From Petrosia ficiformis (Eukaryota; Porifera; Demospongiae; Haplosclerida; Petrosiidae), in assembly GCA_947044365.1 (NCBI GenBank), contig OX345646.1, positions 5,447,178 to 5,511,177 on the forward strand: 64,000 nucleotides of DNA, in the 5' to 3' direction. The notes beneath the pieces were generated by a model. It searched no databases and was not told the origin of the DNA. It saw only the letters and a list, made by a program, of their open reading frames with translations. Position numbers and translations under genes: made by a program. The number at the start of each line of letters is the position of its first letter. The first letter of the stretch is position 1. This document shows, piece by piece, positions 1-10,694 of the stretch.

Positions 1-148
1 TAGTATGCTAATAGGTCCTATATACTGCATATAGGACCCTTGTTTTGTGTTCTCAGATGTGATATACCCTCACAGGCTCGGGCTATATCACATCCTCAGA
101 CACAAACTCAGGTCCTATATTTTGTATATAGGACCTATTAGCATACTA
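1..148. mobile_element. Palindromic MITE-like element, family 1, copy 1
   Basis: The two ends are inverted copies of each other (TAGTATGCTAATAGGTCCTA on the left, its complement on the right), and most of the interior pairs too, so the whole unit can fold into one long hairpin. Each arm also carries its own small hairpin (GGTCCTATAT, five-base loop, ATATAGGACC). A second copy lies at 21646-21793. No coding capacity. It sits in an intron of the FBXO21-like gene. The window starts at its first base, so the true left edge is not seen. Confidence 0.8.
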
Positions 149-171
149 TATATATATATATATATATATAG

Positions 172-699
172 TTTAAGAGAAGGTGCTGTTTTCATCTACG
201 ATCAAATTCAATTAACTGCAAGATACTACTCCACTTATGAACATCTGAAGGAACTTGTCATGGTCCCCTACATCCCCCACCAGGGTAAACCAAGAGATAT
301 TTTAAGGAAAAGGTATTTTGAGGATCGTGCAAATGGCATGGAAGTAATAACTATAAATTTGAGTGGATCCAATGAAGATGAATCCAGTGGTAAGAACAAA
401 GGTTTAGATTAACAAGCGTACTGAGATCCATTGACTAATCATTAAATACAATATAGATTAATAATAGATCAATGGATGGATGGATAGATCAATGGATGGA
501 TGGATGGATAGATCAATGGATGGATGAGTGGGTGGATGGATAGATGGATGGATGGATGGATGGATGAGTGGGTGGATGGATAGATCAATGGATGGATGGA
601 TGGATGAGTGGGTGGATGGATAGATTGATGGATGGACGGATGGATGAGTGGGTGGATGGATAGATGGATGGACGGATGGATGAGTGGGTGGATGGATAG

Positions 700-732
<33 letters not shown>

Positions 733-2234
733 CGGACGGACGGATGGATGGATGGATGGATGGACGGACGGACGGACGGACGGACGGACGGACGGACGGA
801 CGGACGGACAAACGGACGGACGGACGGACGGACGGACGGACGGACGGACGGACGGACGGACGGACGGACGGACGGACGGACGGATGGATGGATGGATGAG
901 TGGGTGGATGGATAGATGGATAGATGGATGGATGGATGGATGGATGAGTGGGTGGATGGATAGATGGATGGATGGATGGATGGATGGATGGATGGATAGA
1001 TAGATGCATACCAGTGTTTTTGATAAGCTCATATGGCGTACCATTGGCCCAAAGAGCTTCTTATTTGGCACTACACAGTTTTCTCTTTGGGCCAGTTAAT
1101 TATGATATTATCACTAACAGCATTAACTCTTTGTTGATTGCCTCAAGATGTATTCCCAATGGCACACACACTAACTATTGTTGAGCTAATTTGGCCCATG
1201 TTTCAAAACATATCAAAAACTCTGATGCACGGATAGATGGATAGATGGATGCATGGATAAAGATGAATCATGGATACTGACTCTATCATTTTACATTCAT
1301 GTAGAAAGTAAATCCAGTCAGTCAAAAAGAACCAAAGACTATCAAGAAGCTGAACAGACATTAACCAATGAAAAGATAACTCATACCCATAAAGGACAAT
1401 CATCAGCAACCTCATCATCAACTCTCACTTATAATGAACCACCACTAAATGAAGAAATATCTCCCGCAAGAGAAGTAGAAGAATATAATGAAAAGAATGT
1501 ATATTTCACACGTTCATCAGCTCCAAGAAATCACAGACCATTGAATGTGATGTATGGTGTTGGACAAGTCATTAAACACATATATGATGGATATTTGGGT
1601 GTAATAATAGGATGGGACACTCGCTGTAAGGTAAGATAAAACCGCTTCATAAAGGATGCATTGAGATGGTTGGAGTGTCCTTTCAATGGGGATGTCCCTT
1701 TCTTTGGAGGTCATTAATACACAAATGAATTTTAAGACAGTGCTGTAATATGGAAGCATCCAAGTGTCCTTTATCTTACTCCAGTTAGTTTTAATGGTTA
1801 CAGATGATACTGACTCCATACATACATTATATAAGGGATACTTCCATAGTAAATTAGTAAGGACACTTGTCTTAGTCCCAATGCAATACAATTGTGTATT
1901 AAATAACCTCCAAATCAAAGACACCTCCATGTGAAGGACACTTACACTAATCCCAAGGTGTCCTTTATCAAGAGGTTCCACTGAAGAGACATTCTTTGAG
2001 AATATAAAACTTTAAATATTAATTATCTGGTACCAAAAGTTTAACTACCAATGAGTGCTGTGTGATAGCAACTGATACCCTTGTAATGGACATATGTACA
2101 TACATACATACATACATACATACATACATTACATACATACATACATACATACATGCATACATACATACATACATACATACATACATACATACATACATAC
2201 ATACATACATACATACATACATACATACATACGT

Positions 2235-2308
<74 letters not shown>

Positions 2309-3486
2309 CAGCAGCATCTGTAATAATTTTAATTATTAATTAAAAACGCCCACCTAAGATTAATTAGGAGAGCACATGTGTATAAGCACATGGTAGGTAA
2401 AGTTTTCAAGGGAGTAGGATCTTTTGCAATCCAGTAGGAATGGGCCATTGTTTGACTTCAGGGTTTTGTAAGTAAGTTATTATTACATGTATTTACTGGT
2501 GCATTGGTGAACAGGACTCTATAAGCATTTCCAGATACGGATAGAGAGGGGAGGGTTGGGATCCCACCAAGATGTCTTTAACCCCCATTTCTGGTTCCCA
2601 AGGCCGGACTATCCCTGTCAGGAGTCTAATAACACCAAAGCATCAAAGCATATGTGAATATGTTAAAAGTTAAGATTGTTTACATACTATTTATGACACT
2701 GCTTTATGTTAAGTAGCTAAGTGCTGAATCTATACCATATTCTACTATAATCACAAAAGTATACAGACTCTTTAACCCACATGCTAAAGAATAACCACAG
2801 ACCATCAAATAAAACATGGAAATAAAAACAAAAGCACTAGAACGGAAGAGAGACCTATTATGCCTGTCTAGTTTCTTAAGCTTAATTAGCACTTTAGCGC
2901 GATATAGATGAGATGAAGCAAGTGTCAGATACTCGTACCACTGAAGCTTCAGAGGAGAAGTTACCTCCCGACAGAGAGAGGTCTGTCATTCAGTTGGATG
3001 TCAGTCCCCGTAAGGCCGCCTGTTCGTTCAGTTGATGGCCTGAGGATCTGGTAAACACTAGCTGTCTCATTTTTTCTAAACACACACACACATACATACA
3101 TATATATATACATACATACATACATGCATACATACATACATGCATACATACATACATACATACATACATACATACATGCATACATACATACATACATACA
3201 TACATACATGTACATACATACATACATACATACATACATTGTACATATATACATACATACATACATAGATGCATACATACATACATACATACATACATAC
3301 ATACATACATACATACATACATACATACATACATACATACATACATACATACATACATGTACATACATACATACATACATACATACATACATACATACAT
3401 ACATACATACATACATACATACATACATACATACATACATACATACATACATACATACATACATACATGCATACATGCATACATAG

Positions 3487-3517
<31 letters not shown>

Positions 3518-5079
3518 CATACATATATACATACATACATACATACATACATACATACATACATACATACATACATACATACATACATGCATACATGCAT
3601 ACATAGATGCATACATACATACATACATACATATATACATACATATATACATACATACATACATACATACATACATACATACATACATACATACATACAT
3701 ACATACATACATACATACATACATACATACATACATGCATACATGCATACATAGATGCATACATACATACATACATACATATATACATACATATATACAT
3801 ACATACATACATATATACATACATACATACATATATACAGCATACTATCCCATAAATCCTTTGATGTAGTGTTCCATTTTCTAAGCCATTGTGGCTGTTA
3901 AATGTTCTAAGCCATTGTAGCTGCTAAATTTGCCAAGCCATTGTGGCTGAATTTTAAATGATTATATTGTCACTAACAGTATTAACTCTTTGTTAATTGG
4001 CTCAAGATGTATTCCCAATGGCGCACACACTATCCATTGTTGAGCCAGTTTGGCCCATGCTTCAAAGAATCTGTTTTCCATGTATATAAATATCATTTCA
4101 TATACATTGCTCTACAAGCCTGATGAAGGTTTCAGTATTTACATATAATACTTGATAATTTTATTTAGGCTCCTCAATGGTGGCTTAAAAAGCATAGTTA
4201 TGGAACACAGGTTTGTCCAATATATGCATGTTCAAGATCTGTAGTGTATTACGTTTTAATACTTAACTTTAGAATTTAATGGCTTCTCCTCATTATTTGG
4301 TGCTAGTGGACTCAGAACTAGACTCAGATGAAGGCTCAGACCTGTACTACTTACCACAAGATCATATCATTTTACAGCCAGATGTCAGAGTAAGTGAAGT
4401 ACAGTTTTCTAATATGCAGATTCTACCTTGTGGTCAACAAAAAATTTTATCCTGTTTATCAATCACTGGTTATAGCCCAGTTGCTTGGCTAAACGACCAA
4501 TTCCATTTTTTCTGACCAGTTTTATGACTGCTTTACTGACCAGTGTCACTACCTCTTCTCCCAGTGTGTTAAAATGAGTTGTCCGCATGATATTAACAAT
4601 TATGTTACAATCACAAAATTATAAATTAATAAGGAAGTGCATCCAGCCAGTAGTACTAAGATGACAGATGCACAGACCAGTTTTATGACTGCTTTCCTGT
4701 AGAGCTAGTGTCATTTCTACTACTCCCAGTATACAAATAAGGAAGTGCAAACATTACCCAACAGCACTACTAAGATTACAAAGATCCACAGACTAGTTTA
4801 TGACTGCTTTCCTGAAGAGTATGGTCACATTCGCCAATGTAGAAATATTCCACGTTCAGCTAACTGACTAAGATGTCAGACCAGTTTTATAATTGCTTTT
4901 CTATAGACACAGACCGCTCATTCACACTTTAGCATAACATGCATTAATTCATCCCTTTATTTTTTCGCATGCAGGTAACATCCAATGATCTAGAGAATTA
5001 TTTTCATCATTACTCCTCATCTGATCATAAATATATTCCCAAAGAATGGCTACAGAAACGATATCCTCAAGATAAATGA
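172..5079 (+). CDS. FBXO21: FBXO21-like protein, 3' exons (YccV/HspQ-like domain); 5' end outside window
   Basis: Five exons are supported: 172-389, 1305-1630, 4169-4210, 4273-4389 and 4975-5079 (stop TGA 5077-5079). All junctions are GT-AG and the phases close. Exons 2-5 encode a YccV-like (hemimethylated-DNA-binding/HspQ) domain: [20 protein letters not shown], then [14 protein letters not shown], and finally [15 protein letters not shown] at the C-terminus. This layout is that of F-box protein 21, an SCF ubiquitin-ligase substrate receptor. The F-box is not visible and would lie upstream of the window. Exon 1 ([20 protein letters not shown]) and the Ser/Thr-rich linker in exon 2 are not diagnostic. 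The introns are filled by simple repeats and a dispersed element. The alternative POLDIP2 also has a YccV domain, but its C-terminal ApaG domain is absent here. Stop to the next start codon is only 205 bp. Confidence 0.75.
466..1008. repeat. GGAT/GGAC tetranucleotide array
   Basis: A long run of GGAT units with a central block (about 735-880) converted almost entirely to GGAC, interspersed with GAGTGGGTGGAT and AGAT variants. It lies in the first visible intron of the FBXO21-like gene. It generates long open frames on both strands (Trp-Met-Asp-Gly or Ile-His-Pro-Ser repeats) that are not genes. Confidence 0.95.
1015..1221 (+). mobile_element. Dispersed ~220-bp element, family 3, copy 1
   Basis: It begins near GTTTTTGATAAGCTC and ends near CATATCAAAAACTCTG, so the ends are imperfect inverted repeats (GTTTTTGATA). 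The interior has GGCCCAAAGAGCTTCTTATT and a segment ending in TTTGGCCCATG. Other copies are 3955-4078 (partial), 41544-41760 and, inverted, 49516-49740. No coding capacity. Confidence 0.75.
2096..2307. repeat. TACA tetranucleotide array passing into (CA)n
   Basis: About 140 bp of CATA/TACA units followed by about 70 bp of pure CA dinucleotide, in an intron of the FBXO21-like gene. Confidence 0.95.
3085..3838. repeat. CATA array with higher-order periodicity
   Basis: About 750 bp of TACA units. Variant marks (GCATACATGCATACATAGAT, then a paired ATATATACATACATATATAC block) recur at about 3467, 3587 and 3735, so blocks of 120-147 bp have been duplicated as units. It is intronic within the FBXO21-like gene. 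Confidence 0.9.
3955..4078 (+). mobile_element. Partial copy of dispersed family 3
   Basis: It carries the right half of the family: ATTAACTCTTTGTTAATTGG, CAAGATGTATTCCCAATGG and TTGGCCCATGCTTC. Just before it (about 3875-3955) are three decayed units resembling the 25-bp satellite of 13765-15585 (AAGCCATTGTGGCTG). Confidence 0.6.
4500..4935. repeat. Degenerate tandem repeat in FBXO21-like intron
   Basis: About four diverged units sharing GACCAGTTTTATGACTGCTTT, with AAGGAAGTGCA and ACTACTAAGAT between them. It fills most of the last intron, between exon 4 (ends 4389) and exon 5 (starts 4975). Confidence 0.6.
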
Positions 5080-5284
5080 ACGACCATTGATCATACAAGT
5101 ATACACTCTAGGAAAAATCAGTTTAAAAGAACAGTATTATTATGTGCTTAAATTTTCCTGGGCTGTTATTTTTTTTTCTTTATTTTCTTTTGTTTTTGTT
5201 ATAGTTTTGTTTGTTATTGTGTCGCACAGCCACACCTAAATTAGCAGCTGTTGTAGCTAGCTCCTCCCATCCAAAATTCCAAAT

Positions 5285-7435
5285 ATGTCGCTCCCTTTTG
5301 TCAAATTCCTATTTCCAAACAGAGAAGAAGAAGATAACTCAGAATGGATACTAACAGTTTCAGAAGTCAAACGATGGCGGGCAGTTGTTTCTAAAGAATC
5401 GAGGGATGGACAGAGTTTACAACAATTGAAAAGGTATTTAAAAGAAAAGAAATTCACGATTAGTGTAAATACCTTTGCTAATGGTTTTATACAAGTTCTA
5501 CACCAAGCCTGTAAATCACGTGTGTTCACACTGGTAGAATATCTGTTAGAAAACCATTTGAAACATTTTGATGTCAACCAGCTTGTACTTCATCACCCAG
5601 AACCAGCCAGGTATTTCCGGTCTGGTTGCAGTATCAGTATATCTGACAAAGCTGCGCATGTTAAAGATACTTTAGTTCACGCTGCAGCCTCAGGAGATTC
5701 GATTCTGATACTCAAACTATTGATTCGTCATGGTGCATCTGTAAACATTCCCGATTGTTGCTCCAGGGTACCGATAATGACAAGTATTGAGCAGAGAAAC
5801 AAGAATGCAGTCAGATTTTTGATAGACAATGGTGCCGATCTGCAGTATCAAGATTCAGATGGTTTGACACCACTAATGTATGCTGTCCGTGTCCCAGCAA
5901 TCTCTTTTTTTATATCACATTTTGTTAAATCAAAAGCTGACCTTCAGGTAACAGATAACAGAGGGTACACAGCTCTACATGTTGCTGTTTCTGAAGGTAC
6001 TATTACTGCAGTCAAAACCCTACTACAGTTAGGTTCTTCACCAATTTTTCGTGCTGAAGACTATGTTCCATTTTCGAATACAATGATAGACCACAAAAAT
6101 TTTCTACACCATGATTTTGAACATGAAAATCATTTGAATAGTCTTTCTTTGGCATTTCAACAAGTGGGTAGTCTTCTTCCACAACAAAGGGTGGACATCT
6201 TACTCATTTCGGCTACCTTTTACTTCACCTGTTTCTGTAAACAGTATTGTAGACCAAAACCATATTGGTTAAAAGCCTCTTATCATAAAATGGCTGAGGC
6301 ATTGACACTAAAGATGAAACTCGCTTTACCACCAACTGACTCTGTTTCTTCACTGGCTTATGATGGTGTCCAAGAATGTCAAACGTATAAAGAGTTTAAG
6401 TCCAATGTGAGTAACATACCAGATGATATAACACAATGTTCTAACTTTGCCATCCAATGTTTGCTGATTAGAGAACGATGTCTTGGATATGGTAACCAAA
6501 CGTTGTTGGTAGCTCTGTTTATCTACAGTGAATGGATGTTTTACCAAAGGATGTATTACAAGGGGCTTCGATTAGTTCTTCATGCTTCACAGATGCTGAC
6601 CTATATCTGTACAACACCTTCACATCCTTCTTTTAAAAAATTCCCAAGTTTAGTACTTCTATCTTTGGACTTCTTAAGAAAGATTTTCAATGAGAGTATA
6701 AGTGTGTATGCAACTAAGTTAAAAAAAGCTGAAGTGCGGTTTTTTGGACAAGAGCTCCGTGAAATGTTTTTAAACAGTATTATAAGCTGTTTAGTCGATT
6801 GTGTATGTTTTTGTATAGCAACAGCAAAAGGCAACCATTCTCATGTTGTTACGGGAAAGTCTTTCTTATCAGGACTACAAATTCTATTGGCCATTTTCAA
6901 TGTCACTATTGAAAATGAGATTGGAGGTATCCATGTAACGAAACTAATCGAGCAACTAGTAAAAAAATGTCCGAAGGTTGTCCTTGACATCAATGGCTGT
7001 CCTACAACTTTACTTCATGTTGTTTTGTCCCACATCTCTAAGCCCGGGGCTTTGATAGCACTGATAATAGAAAATGGAGGCCAAGCAATGCTTAATGAAA
7101 CAGGTCCATTAGGTAATCGTCCACTTCAGAATACAGTTCAAGATGTTGTAATAAAACAGTTGATAGAGTATGGTGCACATTTGGATGCTGTTAACTCATG
7201 TGGTCATACAGTATATGATACTATTAATATATTTGCACCTCATCTTCTTCCGGAATGCACTGTTGATCGATTAAGTTGTATTTCTGCTCGAGCAGTTGCA
7301 GTTGGTAATATCTGTTACCAATCTATGGATCTTCCTCCACGTATCAAATCATTCATATCTCTTCATGATAGGAATACACAAGATTACATATTGAGAAGTG
7401 AAATACACTTTATTGGTGATGATATCAAAAAATAA
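5285..7435 (+). CDS. FEM1-like ankyrin-repeat protein, copy 1
   Basis: A single uninterrupted 716-codon frame. Residues about 128-260 form ankyrin repeats (LVHAAASGD, LLIRHGASVN, FLIDNGADL, GYTALHVAVSEG). The middle aligns with the TPR-like region of FEM1 proteins, including the signature LLIRERCLGYG near residue 393. Residues about 576-645 are further ankyrin units (LIEYGAHLDAVN). Near 663-695 is a segment matching the FEM1 C-terminal VHL-box region (ISARAV, ICYQ, LPPRIKSFISLHD). Known FEM1 proteins are CUL2 ubiquitin-ligase receptors that read C-terminal degrons, so the likely role is substrate recognition, but this copy is strongly diverged and its ligand is unknown. It is the first of three tandem paralogues. 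The start ATG follows a short 205-bp gap after the FBXO21-like gene. Confidence 0.8.
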   Translation: MSLPFVKFLFPNREEEDNSEWILTVSEVKRWRAVVSKESRDGQSLQQLKRYLKEKKFTISVNTFANGFIQVLHQACKSRVFTLVEYLLENHLKHFDVNQLVLHHPEPARYFRSGCSISISDKAAHVKDTLVHAAASGDSILILKLLIRHGASVNIPDCCSRVPIMTSIEQRNKNAVRFLIDNGADLQYQDSDGLTPLMYAVRVPAISFFISHFVKSKADLQVTDNRGYTALHVAVSEGTITAVKTLLQLGSSPIFRAEDYVPFSNTMIDHKNFLHHDFEHENHLNSLSLAFQQVGSLLPQQRVDILLISATFYFTCFCKQYCRPKPYWLKASYHKMAEALTLKMKLALPPTDSVSSLAYDGVQECQTYKEFKSNVSNIPDDITQCSNFAIQCLLIRERCLGYGNQTLLVALFIYSEWMFYQRMYYKGLRLVLHASQMLTYICTTPSHPSFKKFPSLVLLSLDFLRKIFNESISVYATKLKKAEVRFFGQELREMFLNSIISCLVDCVCFCIATAKGNHSHVVTGKSFLSGLQILLAIFNVTIENEIGGIHVTKLIEQLVKKCPKVVLDINGCPTTLLHVVLSHISKPGALIALIIENGGQAMLNETGPLGNRPLQNTVQDVVIKQLIEYGAHLDAVNSCGHTVYDTINIFAPHLLPECTVDRLSCISARAVAVGNICYQSMDLPPRIKSFISLHDRNTQDYILRSEIHFIGDDIKK

Positions 7436-7519
7436 TGAAAAATTAATTTAATTTTGTTTTTATTGCATCTGTGTGTTAATAATCGAGGTGATGTGTTCCG
7501 AATCGCGAATCTTGCTCTG

Positions 7520-7557
7520 GTCACGCCCACAGCAAAATATTTTGCCGTGGGCGTGAC
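7520..7557. repeat. 38-bp near-perfect palindrome upstream of FEM1-like copy 2
   Basis: GTCACGCCCAC and GTGGGCGTGAC flank GCAAAATATTTTGC; one arm mismatch breaks perfect symmetry. It lies 85 bp before the start codon of FEM1-like copy 2 and could be a small fold-back insertion or a dimeric protein-binding site. The GGGCGTG cores resemble KLF/SP-type GC boxes. Confidence 0.7.
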
Positions 7558-7641
7558 AGGATGGGGACAATATACTAATTTGTGACACTGACACTCCCTC
7601 TCCTTATTCCTTAACTCTAGGCCCTTTTCCCCATAGTTGAA

Positions 7642-9735
7642 ATGGCATTTCCAGCTGGTATATTGAAACAACCGACTTCAACTCTAAAAGAGTGGATTCT
7701 AACAACTGATGACTACGTATATTGGAGAGAAGCTATCACGATAAGAGTCTGGCCATTCCTCGATTTCAAAAATCGTAAACATCTTTGGTTAACGTATCGG
7801 GATCCTGTAGACAAACAATTACAGAATTATTTGTCTGAGAATAATCTTTACATTGGTCCAAATACATTTAGCAGTGAGTTTATGAGTGTATTACAAGTGG
7901 CTTGTCGATTAAGTGATGTACGATTTGTTGATTATATTCTGAAGCATCATGTACATCAGTTTGATATTAATCAACTAATGGTGAACACTTATTCACCAGA
8001 ATATGATGCAGGAGAAACAAGATCATATCTTGTGTACCACCGTGGAACTGGGTCTTTAATGCATGCTGCAGTTGGAGCAAAGTCCATGGATATCTTAAAG
8101 ATATTGGTCGATTGCGGAGCCTCTTTAGAAACTACAGATTGTTGTAGAGAAACACCACTGTTAACAGCAATTGGAGCGTTAGAAAATGAGCTGGAGGAAG
8201 ATAAACGTCATACAACTCCGCTATTGTTGAATGAAAGAGATAGTAAGTACTATGATATAATACTCTATTTGATTAAATTAGGAGCAAATGTTAACTGTCA
8301 AGATAAGAATGGTTCCACTGCATTAATGTTTTTAAAACAAGCCATTTCTCTTGTTCCAGTATTAATAAAAGCTGGGGCTGATTTGCTATTAACAAATGAT
8401 TCTGGCCACACTGTAATACATAATGCTGTGATGCATCAGAATGTCAAACTATTAAGTGAACTATTGTCGTGTCAGACTTCAGTATCGAGTACGAACACAT
8501 TAGTACCACATCCATTATTTTTTAACCATCATATGCTACTCGATAAATATTCATGCTCACAATTAGATGAAATTCACCAGATTTCAACTTTATTTGAGAA
8601 TCAGACTGGATTTTCTTCACAGTTGATTGTGGATAACTTACTTCTTATTGTCACTTACAAGTATTATTACTTTATAAAAATGGATACGTGGAAACCAGAT
8701 GATATAAATCTGTTGTTTGAATCATTTCATGAAGCAATAGCCAAACGTTCACAACTTCACCTTCCTTTTCCATCATCTGAGCCACATGATGCATATGGTG
8801 GGCTTGTTGAGATACAGTCACTTGAGCACTTAAACCATTACACTAATCTACAGAGTGTAGATGTGCGTATTAAACTAGGATACCAGTGCTTAATAATTAG
8901 GGAGCGTTGTCTTGGTTACGGAGATACAACACTAATAACATTTCTGTTTGTGTTCGGGAGATGGATGCTGACAAAATCACATGATGAAGGATGGTTGCTG
9001 TTGTTACGAGGCTCTAAGATGTTGCTTTCTCAACTGGAAGGTGGCAATGCTTCAATACTGCAATGGTTCATCTATTTGCTTTTACACGAAACGCATTTAC
9101 TTTTCACAAATTATAATATACAACCCGAGACGTTTTCTCTACTTGCAAATATTATCAAATGCCTGGGTCTTTGCAATGATCTTTATAAAAAGAAACATCA
9201 TCACAATGAGCTTAGTGATTATGAAACATGTATAACTTGTATTCTATCAGATCTTTGTAAATTATCAAAGCTTCAATATAGTACTAATGTTGACGAACTA
9301 GGAAAGTTAATGATCGCAAAATGTCAATTTTTTATTGGAGAATCGATTAATGATCCTTCAAACATTTTAAACACAGCTGTTGCCTTTATCGATGACATTG
9401 ATTTTATCAGAAGAGTGTTACACTGGGGAGGTGATTCATTAGTGAATGAATGTGGTTCTGGATATTCTACCATTAGCCTCTGTGTCGATAAACCAGAAGA
9501 TATTAAGGAGTTATTATTACAACATGGAGCTCATCTAGATGCTGTTGACAAATATGGAAGTAGTTCCTTCCCATCCGACTCTCTACAATGTCTATGTGCT
9601 CACACAATTATTACAACTGGTATACCATACGACACTCTTGATCTACCTAGACATATAAAACTACTAATCTCCTTTCATGATCCACAATATATACGTAACA
9701 AGTTTGAAGAGAGAATAGACTCATTAATTAGCTAA
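7642..9735 (+). CDS. FEM1-like ankyrin-repeat protein, copy 2
   Basis: A single 697-codon frame with the same layout as copy 1. The N-terminus contains KEWILTTDDYVYW. Ankyrin repeats span about residues 140-280 (LMHAAVGAKSMDILKILVD, LIKLGANVNCQDKNGSTALM, GHTVIHNAV). The FEM1 signature IIRERCLGYGD is near residue 417. A terminal ankyrin unit (LLLQHGAHLDAVD) and a VHL-box-like end (CLCAH, IPYDTLDLPRHIKLLISFHD) follow. It is much closer to copy 3 than to copy 1, so the 2/3 duplication is recent. Only 206 bp separate it from copy 1. The predicted role is a cullin-RING substrate receptor, inferred from the FEM1 family. Its stop (after LIS) falls where copy 3 reads on. Confidence 0.8.
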   Translation: MAFPAGILKQPTSTLKEWILTTDDYVYWREAITIRVWPFLDFKNRKHLWLTYRDPVDKQLQNYLSENNLYIGPNTFSSEFMSVLQVACRLSDVRFVDYILKHHVHQFDINQLMVNTYSPEYDAGETRSYLVYHRGTGSLMHAAVGAKSMDILKILVDCGASLETTDCCRETPLLTAIGALENELEEDKRHTTPLLLNERDSKYYDIILYLIKLGANVNCQDKNGSTALMFLKQAISLVPVLIKAGADLLLTNDSGHTVIHNAVMHQNVKLLSELLSCQTSVSSTNTLVPHPLFFNHHMLLDKYSCSQLDEIHQISTLFENQTGFSSQLIVDNLLLIVTYKYYYFIKMDTWKPDDINLLFESFHEAIAKRSQLHLPFPSSEPHDAYGGLVEIQSLEHLNHYTNLQSVDVRIKLGYQCLIIRERCLGYGDTTLITFLFVFGRWMLTKSHDEGWLLLLRGSKMLLSQLEGGNASILQWFIYLLLHETHLLFTNYNIQPETFSLLANIIKCLGLCNDLYKKKHHHNELSDYETCITCILSDLCKLSKLQYSTNVDELGKLMIAKCQFFIGESINDPSNILNTAVAFIDDIDFIRRVLHWGGDSLVNECGSGYSTISLCVDKPEDIKELLLQHGAHLDAVDKYGSSSFPSDSLQCLCAHTIITTGIPYDTLDLPRHIKLLISFHDPQYIRNKFEERIDSLIS

Positions 9736-10284
9736 ACAGATGAATATACCCAAGGCCAGTAAAATTGTTTGGTTTCCAGCTCTATATAGAATTTACAATT
9801 TTAGTTTTAATTATATTATGGGTTCAGAGAGTTTAACAATAATTATATTAACAACAAGTGTATATATTTAAAATTTTCCCTAAACTAAAAAGTAATAGGT
9901 TATCTTAATCTTCAGTTGGTTACAGGAGTTTCAATCCAATTCTATTTTCATCAATGCTGATTTGTTTTTTTCCTGCTAGGTAATATTTACAAGTCACAGT
10001 TCGTTTAATCTTGTTATTATATTGACTAGTATATAAAGTACATGTTATATCATAACACATAATGGCAACACATCATAGCTATATAATTATGTAGCATAGT
10101 ATTATAGGTACAACCTGCGGTGTATTATTAGTATTCTCATTCTACCATCTGTGAAAACAACAGAGTAATTAGTATAATTATGTACATGACTTTTGTACTT
10201 ATAATAACAAATAACATCCGTTGTACTCTGCAGATATTTGAAGTACAGTGTATTACCATTCTTCATTATGGCATGTACATGTAC
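9736..10284. other. Intergenic spacer after FEM1-like copy 2
   Basis: The first about 110 bp (CCCAAGGCCAGT, TTCCAGCTCTATATAGAATT) is homologous to the last coding segment of copy 3, so it is the ancestral 3' UTR. The rest is AT-rich with no gene or recognisable RNA. Confidence 0.6.
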
Positions 10285-10440
10285 CTGTTACCAATCTATG
10301 CATCTTCCTTCACATATGAAATTGTATATATCTCTTCATGTTAGGAATACCCAAGATTACATATTGAGACACTTTGGTGGTAATGATATCAAAAAATTTA
10401 TATTTTTTATTGCAGGTGTGACCGTGTGAGATTCAGATGT
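10285..10440 (+). pseudogene. Relic of the 3' end of FEM1-like copy 1
   Basis: CYQSMHLPSHMKLYISLHVR and NTQDYILR match residues near the C-terminus of copy 1 (7315-7440) with scattered substitutions and a short deletion. The match continues into the copy 1 3' UTR (TTTTTATTGCA). No start or upstream gene is present, so this is a dead fragment. Confidence 0.8.
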
Positions 10441-10446
10441 CATGCT

Positions 10447-10505
10447 CATACTATAACGAAATTCCTTCATCTTCCAACAAAATTCCACAATCTGAAGATA
10501 TCTGA
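10447..10505 (-). pseudogene. Relic of a peroxiredoxin exon
   Basis: On the minus strand it reads [17 protein letters not shown], then stop. This matches the end of PRDX4 exon 4 (15913-15960 region), where the intact gene has [18 protein letters not shown]. The splice donor after the Leu codon is gone. It lies about 2.5 kb beyond the 3' end of PRDX4, embedded among FEM1-like relics. Confidence 0.75.
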
Positions 10506-10506
10506 C

Positions 10507-10556
10507 CATTTCAGAATACAGTTCAGAATGTTATAATAAAACGTTGATAGAGTATA
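10507..10556 (+). pseudogene. Second relic of FEM1-like copy 1 (out of order)
   Basis: TTCAGAATACAGTTCAGAAT and the following TTATAATAAAACGTTGATAG match 7125-7175 of copy 1. In the intact gene that segment lies upstream of the part represented by the 10285 relic, so the order is reversed here. Confidence 0.7.
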
Positions 10557-10559
10557 GTC

Positions 10560-10690
10560 TCGCGTCGCCGACGACCACGCCTTGTAACGGGGTCGTCGAC
10601 GTCGGCAACGCGAATTATGGTGCTGCGCTGCGCACTAATCCGTACCTCCCCCCCGTTGCGTGGGTATGCCTTGTGTGGGGTAAATCTTGT
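10560..10690. promoter_or_regulatory. GC-rich leader with inverted repeat before FEM1-like copy 3
   Basis: Unlike its AT-rich surroundings this stretch is CpG-dense. GCCGACGACCACGCC and GGGGTCGTCGACGTCGGC form an inverted repeat around TTGTAAC. The frame of copy 3 is open from 10617, but similarity to copy 2 begins only at the ATG at 10695. It may be the copy 3 promoter or 5' UTR; this is inference. Confidence 0.4.
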
Positions 10691-10694
10691 AGAA

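Noticed and set aside
458..1071. Long open frames of Ser-Ile-His-Pro or Trp-Met-Asp-Gly repeats on both strands
   Set aside because: They are translations of a tetranucleotide array; a 4-bp unit stays open in several frames and there is no start context, splice logic or domain.
2961..3869. 280-aa Met-Tyr-Val-Cys / His-Thr-Tyr-Ile repeat proteins
   Set aside because: Pure TACA/CATA microsatellite frames; same at 20592, 37838, 38067 and 42090.
172..5079. Bacterial contamination because YccV/HspQ is a bacterial family
   Set aside because: The domain is split by four GT-AG introns and the surrounding residues fit metazoan FBXO21.
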